From contig NC_084838.1 of the NCBI RefSeq assembly GCF_033115175.1, positions 46,913,468-46,977,467 of the forward strand: a stretch of DNA of 64,000 bases, in the 5' to 3' direction. The position numbers and the translations under genes were made by a program. Below the pieces are notes generated by a model, which worked only from the letters and a program-made list of their open reading frames with translations, ran no database searches and was not told the origin of the DNA. This document shows positions 33,226 through 45,577 of this stretch, piece after piece (position 1 is the first letter of the stretch; the number at the start of each line of letters is the position of its first letter). The DNA is from Lepus europaeus. Lineage: Eukaryota; Chordata; Mammalia; Lagomorpha; Leporidae.

Positions 33226-33564
33226 CAGTCATCCCTTGGTATCCATGGGCAATTGATTCCAGAACACCCTGTGGATACCAAAATCTGAAGATGTTCAAGC
33301 GCTTTATATTAAAGGATGCGGTATTTGTACATAACCACGTACATACCCTCGTGTGCTGTGAATCATTCTCATAGTACTTTAAATCCTTCGTCCAATGTGA
33401 ACGCTGTGCAAATAGTTATACTACGTAACTCAGAGGACAATGACGAGAAAAGCAGCCTGCACATGTTCAGTGTAGTTTCAACCTTTTTGTTTTTTGCAAA
33501 CATTTTCCATGGGTTATTAGTTGAATCCATTGATGCAGAACCCATGAATATGCAAGATGGATTG
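33226..33564 (+). mobile_element. Tigger-type DNA transposon (MER2-like), non-autonomous
   Basis: Terminal inverted repeats CAGTCATCCCTTGGTATCC (33226) and GGATTGTA-side AATATGCAAGATGGATTG (to 33564) are recognisable. Internal CCCTGTGGATACCAAAATC and GGTTATTAGTTGAATCCATTG match the MER2-like Tigger derivative. No transposase. Tc1/mariner elements target TA; only the right flank keeps it. Confidence 0.8.
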
Positions 33565-34618
33565 TACCACCAACTTCTATTCCCTTCAGGGAGTCTTCTT
33601 GTTTGCTCCTCAAGCTATAATATGGATGATTTGAAAATCCTTTAGGGTTTTTATACTAAAGTAGTTTTATTTTGTTTTATAAGACATTTGAAGTTTTAAA
33701 AATTAAACTCTCTACAACATCATTAACAAGCCTCTGTGCTTGTTCTGCCATAGCCAGAAATGATGTCTGGATTGTAACTGAATTGTATCTAAATGTGGGG
33801 AGGTATTTTAAGGTTCTTACTGCTGTACATACCCTTTTACAAGGGATTTGAAATGAGAGTCTATGCCTTATCCAAACTCCTTCCTTGTGTCTGTGTGACT
33901 TTAGTCCTCATGTGAAAGGCTTTACTGCATTTCCCATACCACTAAGCTAGCTAAAGCAGTTAGTTTTGTTGTAGGGAAAGCAGCTTTCATAAAATGTTTA
34001 GTGGATGAGATTTTAAGTATATTTAAAATAGAATTCTTATTTGAAAATTTACCTTCTGGGCCATGAACATTATAACTGGTTGCTAAGGGAGACTGAACAC
34101 TAAGCATTCTGACCTGGAAATGGGGGAAAGTCTAGAAGAATAAGCTATAGATGCAGAGGAAACTGTTACGAACTTGCTGGGAGATGCTCCTGGTCTTATA
34201 AGGTCTTTTTGAGCTTGTTCTCTCCTTTATAAACCAAAGGAGATCAACTAGAAAAAAGTAGAGCTTTAAAGTTCTGAGATACAATTTGTCTGTCCCCTAA
34301 ATATCCAACTCAAATTTATCTTGCAAATGTCCCTGCTGTCTAATGAGGGTCTCTTCCCTTGGGCAATCTGTGGTGCCCCTTATGTAGCCCACTCTTTTAC
34401 TGTCCTCTGTTCCCAGCCATAGGAGATGCCCACCAGGCTGGACTCTGCTTGGAGCTCATTCCTCTCTCTCCTGTTCCCAGGTTTTCCTCTTTCCAGCGCT
34501 CACCAGGGCCACTCTCCACTCCCATCTAATCCAATCTTCACACAGAGAAGAAGGCCTAGGGAAACACCCACAATTTTGTCCCCGGATACCACTCTTACAT
34601 TTTAAACAAAATGCTCTT
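33565..34618. other. Unique non-coding DNA
   Basis: No repeat or exon recognised. Frames are short. Confidence 0.6.
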
Positions 34619-34958
34619 GCTGCTGGAGTTGTGGTGCAGCAGGTTAAGCTGCAGATTGCAACACCAGCATCCCATATGGGTATGGGTTCGAGTCCTGGCT
34701 GCTCCACTTCTAATCCAGCTCCCTGCTAATGAATCTAGAAAAGCAGCAGAAAATGGCTCCAGTACTTGGGCCCCTGCCTCCACATGGAAGACCTGGATTG
34801 GATCCCAGGCTCCTGGCTTTGGCCTGGGCCAGCCCCAGCTGTCCTGGCCATTCGGGGAGTGAATCAGCAGAAGGAAAATCAAGCTCGCTCTTTCCTCTGA
34901 CTCTCTCTTTCTCCTTCTCTCTGTAACTCTGCCTTTCAATAAATGAATAAATATTTTT
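34619..34958 (+). repeat. C-repeat SINE
   Basis: Plus copy from TGCTGGAGTTGTGGTGCAGC to CAATAAATGAATAAATATTTTTC. TAAACAAAATG-like sequence on both sides suggests a TSD. The long frames on both strands are SINE shadows. Confidence 0.92.
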
Positions 34959-35100
34959 CAAAACAAAAGAAAAAAGAAAACTTTTTATTATAACCTGGTG
35001 AAGGAAATTTAATTTGGGACACTGAAAATTGGTGAACCCTCTGTGTGCCACACTTAAACCTATCATAGTTGCTTTTTGCAACTCTGGCTCAAAATATACA

Positions 35101-35178
35101 AGTATGGTTCAAAAAGTTCGTGGAAAGTTTTGTTATCTTTTAATTCCATTTTCCCACACATCTTTTGAAGTGCCCTTA
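35101..35178 (+). mobile_element. Mariner-like miniature element, internally deleted
   Basis: TATGGTTCAAAAAGTTCGTG at the left and ACATCTTTTGAAGTGCCCTTA at the right are inverted complements, with only about 35 bp between them. TA dinucleotides lie at both ends. Confidence 0.75.
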
Positions 35179-38100
35179 CGTACTGTTTCCCCCCATTTTT
35201 GTTTTAATTTGAGAACACAATATTCAGGGAAATGAAATTGACTGCTGAAGTCAATAGGTGGCATTGGTGCAGCTCTGATTCAAAGTTCTTTCTGCCTGAC
35301 TCAAGAATTTGCTCTCTTCCTACTGGACCATCCAGCCTCATAAGTTCCAGGAAGCCCCATGGTCCCCGGGTGCTATTCCAGGGCCCTCGAGGAAAGAAGG
35401 GTAGGAGGTAAAACCCTGGCTCTGTTTTCAACCAGTGGTTGACCACAACACATCCATTGGTATTTGTTTATAATTCTGACAAGTATTTTTGAAGAAAACT
35501 GTTCCACTGACTTAAAAATGTTAGAATAGAACTTGCTAAAGAAAGAAAAATGGCATCCTGATCTAGAATGTCACCATGTGAAGTCATTTAGTTTCCATCC
35601 AAAGATGCTTCTTTTTGTAGACATTTCAGGTATTGGGCTCAGATTGGAAAAGCAACTCTTATCATTCTCATGTCCTTGGGTTCAGTCTACAAAACCATAA
35701 AAGCATAGTAGATGCACAAGTGTTATCCTATGCTGTTCCATCTAGCTCCGCATAACTTCAGCTCTATATAAAAAATGACTATAGGGTGGTATATTGGCAC
35801 CCCAAGACACTTAAGATTTCTAAAAAAAATTAAATAATTTTGCAGTTGCTATAGATGTGTAAATCTAATTTCATCATAATTAAGCTCAGGGCTACATCAA
35901 GTTATACAGCTATCTTCTCATTTCACTACTCCTATTCCCTTCGAGCCAGTGGGTGTTAACGTGAAAACAAAGGTCTTCATTGAGTGAGAATGGACGTGTT
36001 ACAGGCTGCTTGTGTGAGCAATGGTAAATAACTAGATGTACTCCTGGCCAATACTTTGTAAAGTACAGTATTTGGCAACTTGGCCATCAGAGGAGGGATA
36101 ATAACATCAGAAGTTAGCTACAAGGCTTAGAGGTGTCTACCACCAAAAAGGTCAATATGTAATCAACAGTAACAGAGGAAGCCGGAAGAAACAGCAGCAA
36201 GAAAAATAGATAAGGAGCAAAAAGTATCAAACAAGTAGCATCAAACTTAGGAGATGGCGTCTGGCTTTCTGTTGGGCTGGGGATCTGCAGCAGGGACTTT
36301 GAATATTTCTGACCCTTTCTTAATTGTGTCGTTCATCAAAGAAGCCATGCTGAAAATGGAGAGCTAGATTGAGTGATTTGCCCGCTTACTGCAAGGTACT
36401 TACGATTCATTCAGGAATGGCAGGAAGACAGAGATGGAGGGCTCCCATTTCCCAAACGCAACTGCTTCACAAAGCTGCAAGATGGCTTACAGTGACTGCT
36501 CCAATCCAGGCAAGCACTTCAGAGGCCACTTAAGAGACCTCTTAGGATTAACAGAGGCGTTTTTCTCACCTCATAAATATTTACTATGAGGACCAAAGTG
36601 TCTACAAGGGGCGAAACATGATATCTCAGCCATGGAACCACATCAGCTAAGTTCATGGATGTAGACCTCCTCAACGTAGAAAATGATGCCTTGTAGTTAT
36701 TCACTGAAGGTTTGCAACCCAATTCCCTGAATTGAAAACTGTTTTGGACACAGAAAATGTGAGCTATTTAGGGGAGTCTTCCATGGGGATGTCAGTATTC
36801 TGTGGCACACTTCAGAAGACATGGTTCAAGTTTAAGAAAGCAGGCAGGTTTAGGCAAGTAGACGTGGAAAAGGGCCCATGAGACTACACACTAGAGGCCA
36901 TAATGCATTTGCCCTTAACTTTGTCAATGTTTTCATAACTGGCTGGTCAGTGACCTTACAGACTATGGTTATTTTACATGTTTCGTTATCAAATAAGCAG
37001 CAAAAAACTTCAGTTAGTCGGCTCAGGGGTAAGAAAAGGAAATTTCTTGAATGACTCCTTTCCGTGGTAAGTGCCTCTATGCCTTTCCACAGGTCCCAGA
37101 TCTGAAATCTAAACTCTAGTGATTGCCTCAATACCTACCATTCTCCATCAACAGAAGTGCTAGTGGTTCAGGTCATGGCCTCTTCCTTTTTCTTGTAAAG
37201 AAGAAAAAACACACGTTTTAGATTTCAATTATGAGCTCTCATACTTGACCCTGCTGGCTCTGAAACATCAAGTGATCTCTCTCTGTGTTTCATATTTCTC
37301 TTTTTAGAAAAAGCAAGAGAGATTCAGTTGGTGGGAACATATGTTTGAAAAAAAGAAAAATGGAGTGAAAACTGAAACTGCCTCAAATATCAGACGTCAA
37401 AAGAGCAGACTTGGTTAACGACCTTTTAAATACATTGTGTGCTTTCTAGCAAAGAAAAAGCAGCAGAAAAACAGGCAGCATGAATATGTCACAATGCTCA
37501 CCCACCTAAAAAGAATGAAATAGGAGGGAAATGAGAAAGACTGGTAATATTATTTGATATGATATAGATCTTAAATATTATTTCATTTTCTCTAACCTCC
37601 TTAGGAAAACATTTGTAGCTTGGGTGAAATTTAAGTCTGTCTGAGCACTAGAAGTCATGAGCTGTTCCAACAAAAGCCTTTGTACCATTCCTTTTAAAAA
37701 TTAAAACAAGAATTGTGTTCAAAATAGTTTTTGAGAGGTCCCCAATATTTACCCTGTATTTACAGATTTGTTAAAGGGGTTCATGGGAATCCCATGTAGT
37801 TGTATTCATGTCTAATATTTACTACAAAAATGTAGTAGGGAATAGCAAGTGGAGTCTGGAGGAATCCATACTCAGGTTTCTTATGTTCATTGCCCCCTCC
37901 CCGCCAAGGGGTCTTACATAACATGTTCTCCCCCCAGCCACAGAAACACAGTTTATGTGTCATGTTTCTGCCCAAGAGAGCCCATTAGAGACTCAGTGCC
38001 CAAGGTTTTTATTGACATTGGTCCCATAAAGCACCCTGTGCCTAGTATATTCTAAAATTCCAGGCTTCTAGAAAGAACACAAGTATTTAGCATAAATCAT

Positions 38101-38735
38101 ATTATTTGCACAGTCCAGACACAGTGAACCAAACGGATTAATTAACTATTGACGTGAACATTCACATGACACCAATCAAAGGCCGCCTTGCAACCAAGAC
38201 TTTCCGAATACAGCTATTGGAGGCACGCTGTATTAACTTTTTTCTACACAGATGCTGTAGTAGGTTAATGCTTCCATGTGTACTCCTCCCTACCACCATC
38301 TTCACCTTCCAAACACATAAAAATAATGGGTAAACCCTGAAAAGGTACAGAAAAAAGATAGTTTGGCTCAAAAAAAAAATAATCTCCTGGACCAGAAGCA
38401 GAACAGCAGAGTGGAGACATAAGTGGTACTAAAATGCAGTAAGTAGAATAAACCTTGAAGAATGCGGCAGTATTTGAATAAACTAGAGTGTAAAGTTACA
38501 CATTTATTTATGGAACATTAGAAATCTGATCATGTGCAGGTAGCCTTGCAAATGGAAAAATCTATAAATTGAAAACAGTGGCTAGGATGGTCCCTATCAA
38601 TCAGGGCTACTTGCTCAGTACAATGCTTAAATTTAACTAAGTGAACCAGATCTGCTTGGTTTCAGAAGCATTTAAGTTTAGTATTCAACAGATACCTGAT
38701 GCCCCACTTATAGCTTAAAATGCAGCCCTGCCCAG
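35179..38735. other. Long stretch without recognised repeats
   Basis: About 3.5 kb of mixed-composition DNA with no SINE, L1, LTR or microsatellite. Candidate frames (36519-36722, 36850-37131 and 38162-38371, all minus) lack known domains. Repeat-poor sequence in such a repeat-dense window can reflect constraint, but nothing here proves it. Confidence 0.5.
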
Positions 38736-39069
38736 AATTCTCTTTTTTAAAAAAATTTATTTTTGTTTATTTTAAAGGCAGAGTTACAGAAAGAGAGAGG
38801 GAAAGACACAGAGATCTATCCACTGATTCAGTCCCCAAATTGCCACTATGGCTGGGGCGGTGCCAGACCAAAGCCAGGAGCCAGGATCTTCATCTGGGTT
38901 TCCCACATGGTTGCAGGGACCCAAGAACTTGGGCCATCTTCCATTGCTTTCCCAGGCACATTGGCAGGGAGTTGGATCAGAAATGGAACAGCTGGGACTC
39001 AAACCTGTGCCCATATCAGATGCCATGTTGCAGGCAGTACCTTACCTTGTAACACCATAATGCCACCCC
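38736..39069 (-). repeat. C-repeat SINE
   Basis: Minus copy: AAAAAAATTTATTTTTGTTTA tail, GAGATCTATCCACTGATTCAG, TTTCCCACATGGTTGCAGG, head end AACACCATAATGCCACCCC. Flanks AGAATTCT (38735 region) and AGAATTTT (39071) suggest a TSD. Confidence 0.93.
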
Positions 39070-39191
39070 TAGAATTTTCTAAGATAATTGAAAAGCTCTT
39101 GCTATCCAGTGTAGTAGCTACTATCCACATGTGACTATGGAGCACTTGAAATGTGGCTAAAAATACTAAATAATTGAAATTTTATACTTCA

Positions 39192-39472
39192 TTTCATTTT
39201 ATTTGAGAAATAGAGAGCTCCCATCTACTATTTCCCTCCCCAGATGCCACAAGTAGTTGGAGCTGGGTGAGCACATGTGCCTGGAAGCCAGGAACTTAAT
39301 GCAGGTCTCTCATGTGGACATCAGAAACCTAACCACTTGCCTCCAAGGAACCACAACAGCAGGAAGCTGGAATCAGATGCCAGAGCTTGAAACCAAAGGC
39401 TGGTAGTCAGATGTGGGATATGGGTGTCCGAAACGGCTACTTACCTGTTAGGCCAAATGCCTACCTGCCTGC
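39192..39472 (-). repeat. Older C-repeat SINE
   Basis: Diverged minus copy: TTTATTTGAGAAATAGAGAGC, AGGTCTCTCATGTGGACATC, GGCCAAATGCCTACC. ATTTCATTTTA occurs at both ends (39190 region and 39475-39485). Confidence 0.85.
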
Positions 39473-40129
39473 CTATTTCATTTTAATTAATTCAAATTTA
39501 GTTATATGTGCCTAGTGGCTTGTGTATTAGAAATACATTTTTGAATGAGTTCATTGCCTTATTTACTCTTATTACAGAGCTACTTTCAAAATGTTTTGAA
39601 AGACTAATTGATTTTGAGAGAGTAGTGTTTATCTTGGGAAGTACCACCAGCACTATTTCCAAATATACATATCTAATTATCCAAAAGAATAATTCCTGGA
39701 CCACTTTTGGTCATCCTAACTTATTTTCCCTACTATCTCTTCACATTTTTAAGTTGATACATTGAAAAATCTATAAACACACCTCATTCATTTAAGCAGA
39801 CGGGCCAAATAAAACTCCAATATTCAACTTCTTGATAATTTCATGAAATAGGTTAATTTTCCTTAAAAATTAAATATAGAAGGTAGTTGTCAGTAATGTC
39901 CACCAGCATCTATATTATTAAGGAATAATCAGTCAAGTTATAGTTTTACTTATCACATCTTGCTTTAAAAACAGGATGGACTGTTACCCATTTTTTAATA
40001 AGCATTTATATTGTGAAACATGAATCATTAGGACAGCATGTGAATTCTGAAAGTAAAGTGGTATTGAGATACTGTACTCTTAGTTGGGCTATAATGAGTA
40101 AGCTTCGTAGAGTGACATCAAGTTATTCT

Positions 40130-40225
40130 TTCACTGCATAATGTGTACTGAATGTCTCAGTGTATAAGGCACTGTGTTCAGTACCTGGATAGGATAAAGA
40201 TAAGACCTTGACTTTAAATTATTCT
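40130..40225 (+). repeat. L2/MIR-like fragment
   Basis: TGTACTGAATGTCTCAGTG, GGCACTGTGTTCAGTACCTGG and GATAAGACCTTGACTTTA echo the GAGCACCTACTATG...GGCACTGTGCTAGGCACTGG motif. Tentative. Confidence 0.5.
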
Positions 40226-40290
40226 GATCAAGATCTGGTATCTAGAATGGAGCAATCTTTGAAGAGGGGTACTAATATAGCATATTCACT

Positions 40291-40607
40291 TTCTTTTTAA
40301 AAAGTTTTCTTTTATTTATTTGAAAGACAGAGTTACAGAGAGAGGTCTTCTATCTGCTGGTTCACTCCCCAAATGGCCACAATAGCCACAGCTGCACCGA
40401 TCTGAAGCCAGGGGCAAAGAGCTTCTTCCAGGTCTCCCACGTGGGTGCAGGGGCCCAAGCACTTGGGCCACCTTCCACTGCTTTCCCAGGCACATTAGCA
40501 GAGAGCTGGATCGAAAGTAGAGCAGCTGGGACTCAAACCAATGCCCATATGGGATGCTGGCACTGCAGGCTGGGGTTTTAACCTGCTGCACCATAGCACA
40601 GGACCTG
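40291..40607 (-). repeat. C-repeat SINE, first of a stacked pair
   Basis: Full-length minus copy (AAAAAGTTTTCTTTTATTTATT tail to CACCATAGCACAGGACC head). CATATTCACT lies at 40281-40290 on the left and 40608-40617 on the right. Confidence 0.95.
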
Positions 40608-40617
40608 CATATTCACT

Positions 40618-40962
40618 TTTTTTTTTTTTTTTTTGATAGGCAGAGTGGACAGTGAGAGAGAAATACAGAGAGAAAGGTCTTTCTTTGCTGTTGGTTCACC
40701 CTCCAATGGCCACCGCGGCCAGCATGCTGCAGCTAGCGCACCGCGCTGATCCGAAGGCAGGAGCCAGGTGCTTCTCCTGGTCTCCCATGGGGTGCAGGGC
40801 CCAAGCACTTGGGCCATCCTCCACTGCACTCCTGGGCCATAGCAGAGAGCTGGCCTGGAAGAGTGGCAACCGGGACAGAATCCGGTGCCCCGACTGGGAC
40901 TAGAACCCAGTGTGCCGGCGCCACTAGGCGGAGGATTAGCCTGTTGAGCCACGGCACCAGCT
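40618..40962 (-). repeat. CSINE2, second of a stacked pair
   Basis: Full-length minus CSINE2 (T-run, GATAGGCAGAGTGGACAGTG tail; head GAGCCACGGCACCAGC). CATATTCACT lies at 40608-40617 and again at 40963-40972. The three target copies show two insertions at one site. Confidence 0.95.
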
Positions 40963-41761
40963 CATATTCACTCTTATGTACAATTTTACTTATTACCAAA
41001 TCCAGAAGAATTATGATCAGAAAAAAATTCAGTGACAGAAAGCCACAGTATTCCTTCTTTCATCTCAAAAATTGGTTTGCACTAAGTTCTTTATGGTATC
41101 TACAACTGAATCTTGGAACAGAAATAGGATCTTAGTGGAAAGACTAGCAGAATCTGATTAGAGTCAAAAGTTCAGTGAATAGTAATGAATGTCTTTGTTT
41201 TGACCTATTTACCTAGTCATGTTGGTCTTAGGAGAAACTGAGTCAAGAATTCACAACAATTGTCTATACTATCTTTGCAACTTTTCTGTAAATCTGAAAG
41301 TATTCAACATTTTTTAAAGTTTATTTAAAATACTAAGTAGATATGAAGGGATAAGCAGGATTATCTAAAGCTCTTGAGAACTCTCTCTGGGTTGCTTGGG
41401 AACCAGCTGGGACTAGGAGTTGCCTTTCCCCAGAAAGCAGGGCCGTATGTGACATCAACTCCCCCTCTCCTCTAAGCAGTGAAACTCAAGCCCTGGCAAT
41501 CTGCCTCAAAGTATTCTTTTCCATGGCAAGGCTCCTCTGTTCCTAGCTCCATAAAAAAATGTCCAAGAGCAGGGTGGGATTCCCCGCTCTGGGTCCTATC
41601 CCCAGGATTTGTCCAGCTGTGTCCAGCAGCGCCACTGTTGGAGAATAGGAAACCCGTGTATTTTCTGGTTCTTCTTCGAATTCCGCTCTGCATCATGTTC
41701 ACACAAGCCCATGTTATACACAGCACTATGGAAATGCCATCCTACTGTACTTCTGTGTTTG

Positions 41762-42203
41762 TTTTTACAAAAGAACAGAACCACTTTTATTTATTTACTT
41801 TTCACTCATTTAAATCATGAGGGATACAGCATCACCTGAATTCTTTGTCCAGTGGCCTTTGTAGGAAGATTGCTTCCAAACTTGGCATAAACGCTGCCAC
41901 TGCTTCCAGGAGCAGAAGTTATCTTTCCCCAGATCACTCTGGTTTTACTTGGTTTGCCACCAGGAGTCGCTGTTATTATTCTTTGCTTTGTACACATCAG
42001 TGTATTTCTTGCCCAAATAAAATAAAGTTCACTTCAGGCATAAACACCTTCAATTACAAGGAGAGTTATGCGTTCCCATTGATTCTGAAGAGCTTGCTTA
42101 TAGCCAACAAAAATGGCCTTGCACCACATGCTTCCAGACTTACCTGCTTGAGAAGTCATGAACTCAGCAGGCCTCCACAGGCTCCAGGATAGTGGAAAGA
42201 GGA
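41762..42203 (-). pseudogene. RPL35A: RPL35A processed pseudogene
   Basis: Intronless, near-complete retrocopy of the mRNA for large-subunit ribosomal protein eL33 (RPL35A, normally 110 residues). Conserved pieces read on the minus strand include [38 protein letters not shown] and RVMLYPS-like QVMLYPS. The 5' UTR is present (GAGCCTGTGGAGGCCTGCTG, about 42165-42185), as is the 3' UTR with AAATAAATAAAA and a short A-tail (41762-41766). It is dead: the start codon is AAG (42139-42141), the Arg codon after VYA is TGA, a one-base deletion shifts the frame just after, and the last residues are lost through TGA. Flanking TSDs were not clear. An older SINE lies just beyond its 5' end. Confidence 0.93.
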
Positions 42204-42231
42204 TGGCCTTTGTTGATGCTGTTTGGTTGTT

Positions 42232-42495
42232 GGTTTTGTTAGGACAGGCAGAAAAACAGAGGCAGACAGAGATCCCCCGAAAGCCCACAGTAGCCAGGTA
42301 GTCTTGACCTAACTCTGGGTCTCTCGTGTGAATTTCAAGGACCTAATTACTTGAACCATCATCTGCTGCCTCCCAGGGTAAGTATTAACAGGGAGCTGGA
42401 ATTAGGAGCAGAGCCTGAGCGAGAACCCAGGCCCTCCAATATGGAACTGGGTACCCCAAGTCGTGTCTAAAGCATTGCAACAAATGCCTGCCCCA
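42232..42495 (-). repeat. Older C-repeat SINE
   Basis: Minus copy without a clear A-tail: GACAGAGATCCCCCGAAAGCC, GGGTCTCTCGTGTGAATTTC, GGAGCTGGAATTAGGAGCAG, CAACAAATGCCTGCCCC. Confidence 0.82.
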
Positions 42496-43985
42496 TATAT
42501 TGTAATTTTCAGTTTTTCTATCATTTCCTTCTTCCTTACCAGTAGAAAAAGAAAGGACTGACTAGCCTATCTTTTGGAAGTTGAGAATCAAAGAATGTTT
42601 GAGTGGGGTAGACAAGAAACTGAATGAAACAGATTTGAATATGGAAAAGCTATCTATTTATATCCACCAAAATATAGATCAGTTGGTGCTTCAGTTGCAA
42701 AAGTTGTCTTAAATTTTCATTCTAACTTTGCACAACATTGGTGCATGAAATGTTTCAGTATAGATCTTTAGATGTCCTTACTCAAAAAGCATGAACTTAT
42801 ATAAAACATAAGTGTTTTATATGCTCCCACTAATTTGAATGTGCAGGTGTATTTTTTGTAAATAACTTTATAATTATATGGATAGAAAAGATCCATTGAA
42901 TTGTATTCATAAACTTGGAGCCAAGGCTGAGGTCACTTTAAATACAGACAAAATTCGAAGCTCTCACTTTCCACAGACATTAGTCTGTCTAGGTAGTAAG
43001 GAGCGGAGCTTGTCTTCACAATCTCAAAGGCAGCTGGAGGTTTTTACACATTGGTAAAGACAAGCCTATGCAAGGCCTTCTCACATTGTGAACAGGTTTT
43101 TAAATAATGTGTGAAAATTCAGAGGTCGTAATATACTTAGTACTCTCACATGACAAATAAGAGAAGAAAAATCAATTCCCACCCTAAGAATGAAAGAGTG
43201 GCCCTGCAGGGGCAGCATGCCAGTTGAATGCACAATTTCCAACTTGGGAAACAGACTTTTGGGAAGAACAGATTTATGTCCTTTGTGAAAATACAGGGCC
43301 CAGAGTTTCTTCAAATGGTTTCACAGGCAAAAATAAGTAAATGACTTTGGAGCAGGGAAAAGGAAGAAGGAAAGCAGTTAAAGTCAAAGCTCCGGGGAGT
43401 CTTCTAGAATTCCTGCCCTTAGGGCTCTGCATAGCCTGTGTGATCATTCTGCTTCCCCTGGGTCCTCCCCAAACCAGGCCGACTTCTCCCTTTCCCCGGA
43501 TGATTTGTAACAGGGAAGGTATTTTCAGCTCCTCTCAGATATTTTTCAAAAGGAAATAAAGATTCTCTTCCAGCATTGAAAGGAAAATCCCACTATGGTC
43601 TTGTTAACCTCCTGGTTACAAGAAAAACTACGTGAAACAATGTAGCGAGCAACCCTGTGAGGACGCAAAAGTAAACAGAAGGTGATGGATTATGGAGGGA
43701 CGCGAAACATGGAGGAAACTACATTTTGGTTGAGCAGTAATTCAAGTAACAGATCTTCAAAAGAAACTATACAGAATTTTGAAAAATCTATCTCCAGCCC
43801 AAGGAATAGGATAAAGGGCCTCGGCTTGTTGGAGAACCTGTGTGTGTGTGTGTGTGTGTAAGTGTGTAAGAGGAAAGGTAAGGGGTAGTCTCACCCTGTA
43901 TCTCAGGCTCCCCCTTCAGCCTGTGTGTGGGAAGGATACCCAAAGCAATACAGCAACAAATTTAACAATGAAGTGAAGATTCCAA
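42496..43985. other. Unique non-coding DNA
   Basis: No repeat except a (TG)n tract at 43839-43859. Frames at 43081-43314 (minus) and 43341-43559 (plus) have no recognisable domain. Confidence 0.6.
43839..43859. repeat. (TG)n microsatellite
   Basis: About ten TG units followed by AAGTGTGTAAG. Confidence 0.95.
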
Positions 43986-44187
43986 ACCCAACTCAGATCA
44001 TGTAACATCTGAGAGGTATACATGCAGGATAGACTCAACACAACATAGCACATCACTGAGAAGGTGTAAGACTTGTGACCTGGAAAAAAAGAGTCTGATA
44101 GCCTACTAAAATAACCACAGAGGCAATCAACATTATACAGAATAAAAACATTACTAGGGATACAGGCACATTACAAATGACACAGAA

Positions 44188-44530
44188 GGCCGGCACCGTG
44201 GCTTAACAGGCTAATCCTCCGCCTAGCGGCGCCAACACACCGGGTTCTAGTCCCGGTCGGGGCACCGGATTCTGTCCCAGTTGCCCCTCTTCCAGGCCAG
44301 CTTTCTGCTATGGCCCAGGAGTGCAGTGAAGGATGGCCCAAGTCCTTGGGCCCTGCACCCCATGGGAGACTAGGAGAAGCTCCTGGCTCCTGCCTTTGGA
44401 TCAGCGCGGTGTGCCAGCCGCAGCACGCCGGCCACAGCAGCCATTGGAGGATGAACCAACGGCAAAGGAAGACCTTTCTGTATTTCTCTCTCACTGTCCA
44501 CTCTGCCTGTCAAAAAATAAAAAAATAAAA
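44188..44530 (+). repeat. Young CSINE2 with 16-bp TSD
   Basis: Full-length plus copy, GGCCGGCACCGTGGCTTAAC to CTGCCTGTCAAAAAATAAAAAAATAAAA. It is flanked by exact ACAAATGACACAGAAG (44173-44188 and 44531-44546), so the first base overlaps the duplication. Confidence 0.96.
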
Positions 44531-44671
44531 ACAAATGACACAGAAGAAAGTTCTCCAAGAAGCTCTAACTATTCTAAATGTCAACACACCTATCACTAGT
44601 TTCAGAATGGATGGTGCAAAAACAGAAAACAGAAGAAATTCATAATTATATTTGGAGACTTTAGGACTTTT

Positions 44672-44992
44672 TTCTCAGCACTGACATACCATATGGGCGT
44701 TGGTTCAAGTCCTTTCTGCTCCACTTTCAATCCAGCTCTCTGCTATGGCCTGGGAAAGCAATAGAGGATGGCCCAACTGCTTGGGCCCCTGCACCTGCTT
44801 GGGAGACATGGAGGAAGCTCCTGGCTCTTGCTTTCTGATTGGTTCAACTCTGGCCATTGCAGCCATATGGGAGTGAATTAGCAGATGGAAGATATCTCTC
44901 TCTGTCACTCTTTCTGTCTGTCTGTGTGTGTGTGTATGTGTCTACCTCTCTCTGTAACTCTGTCAGATAAGTAAGATCTTTTAAAAAAAAAA
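44672..44992 (+). repeat. C-repeat SINE, 5'-truncated
   Basis: Plus copy lacking the first part of the tRNA head. It starts near TCAGCACTGACATACC, contains CCATATGGGCGTTGGTTCAAG and a (TG)n in the pyrimidine region, and ends in GTAAGATCTTTTAAAA. Confidence 0.9.
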
Positions 44993-45281
44993 GAATTGAA
45001 ATCTTAAAAATAGGTTCTCTGACTATGATGGAATAAGTAGCAAAAAGATATCTAAAAAAACCTCGAGTATTTGAAAATTAAACAACAAACTTCTCATAAT
45101 CCATGATTCAAAAATCACAAAATAGAAAATACTTTTAATTGAATAAAGATTAAAATGCAAACCAAAATTTGTGAGTGCAGTTAAGTCAGAACTTTCAGGT
45201 AAATTTATGATATATCTCTATCAGAAAAGAAGAAAGCTTAAAAGTCAATCATCTAAGTTCCTCCTCAAGAAATCAGAAAAA

Positions 45282-45577
45282 AAAAATTTTTTTTTTGAAT
45301 GGCAGAGTTAGAAAGACAGAGAGAGATCTTCCATCTACTAGGTCACTCCCCAAATGACCACAATGGCCAGGGATGGGCCAGACCAAAGACAGGAGCTGGG
45401 ATCTTCATCAGGGTCTCCCACATGGGTGCAGGTTCTCCAGCACTTGGGCCATCTTCTGCTGCTTTCCCAGGCAGGGAGCTGCTGGGCAGTGGAGGACCCA
45501 GGACTCAAACCAGTGCCCATATGGGATGCCGGTGTCACAGTTGACAGCTTTTCCTGCTACTCCACAATGCCAGCCCC
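45282..45577 (-). repeat. C-repeat SINE
   Basis: Minus copy: AATTTTTTTTTTGAATGGCAG, GAGATCTTCCATCTACTAGG, head ACTCCACAATGCCAGCCCC. Flanks AGAAATCAGAAAA and AGAAATAAGAAAA form a TSD. Confidence 0.93.
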
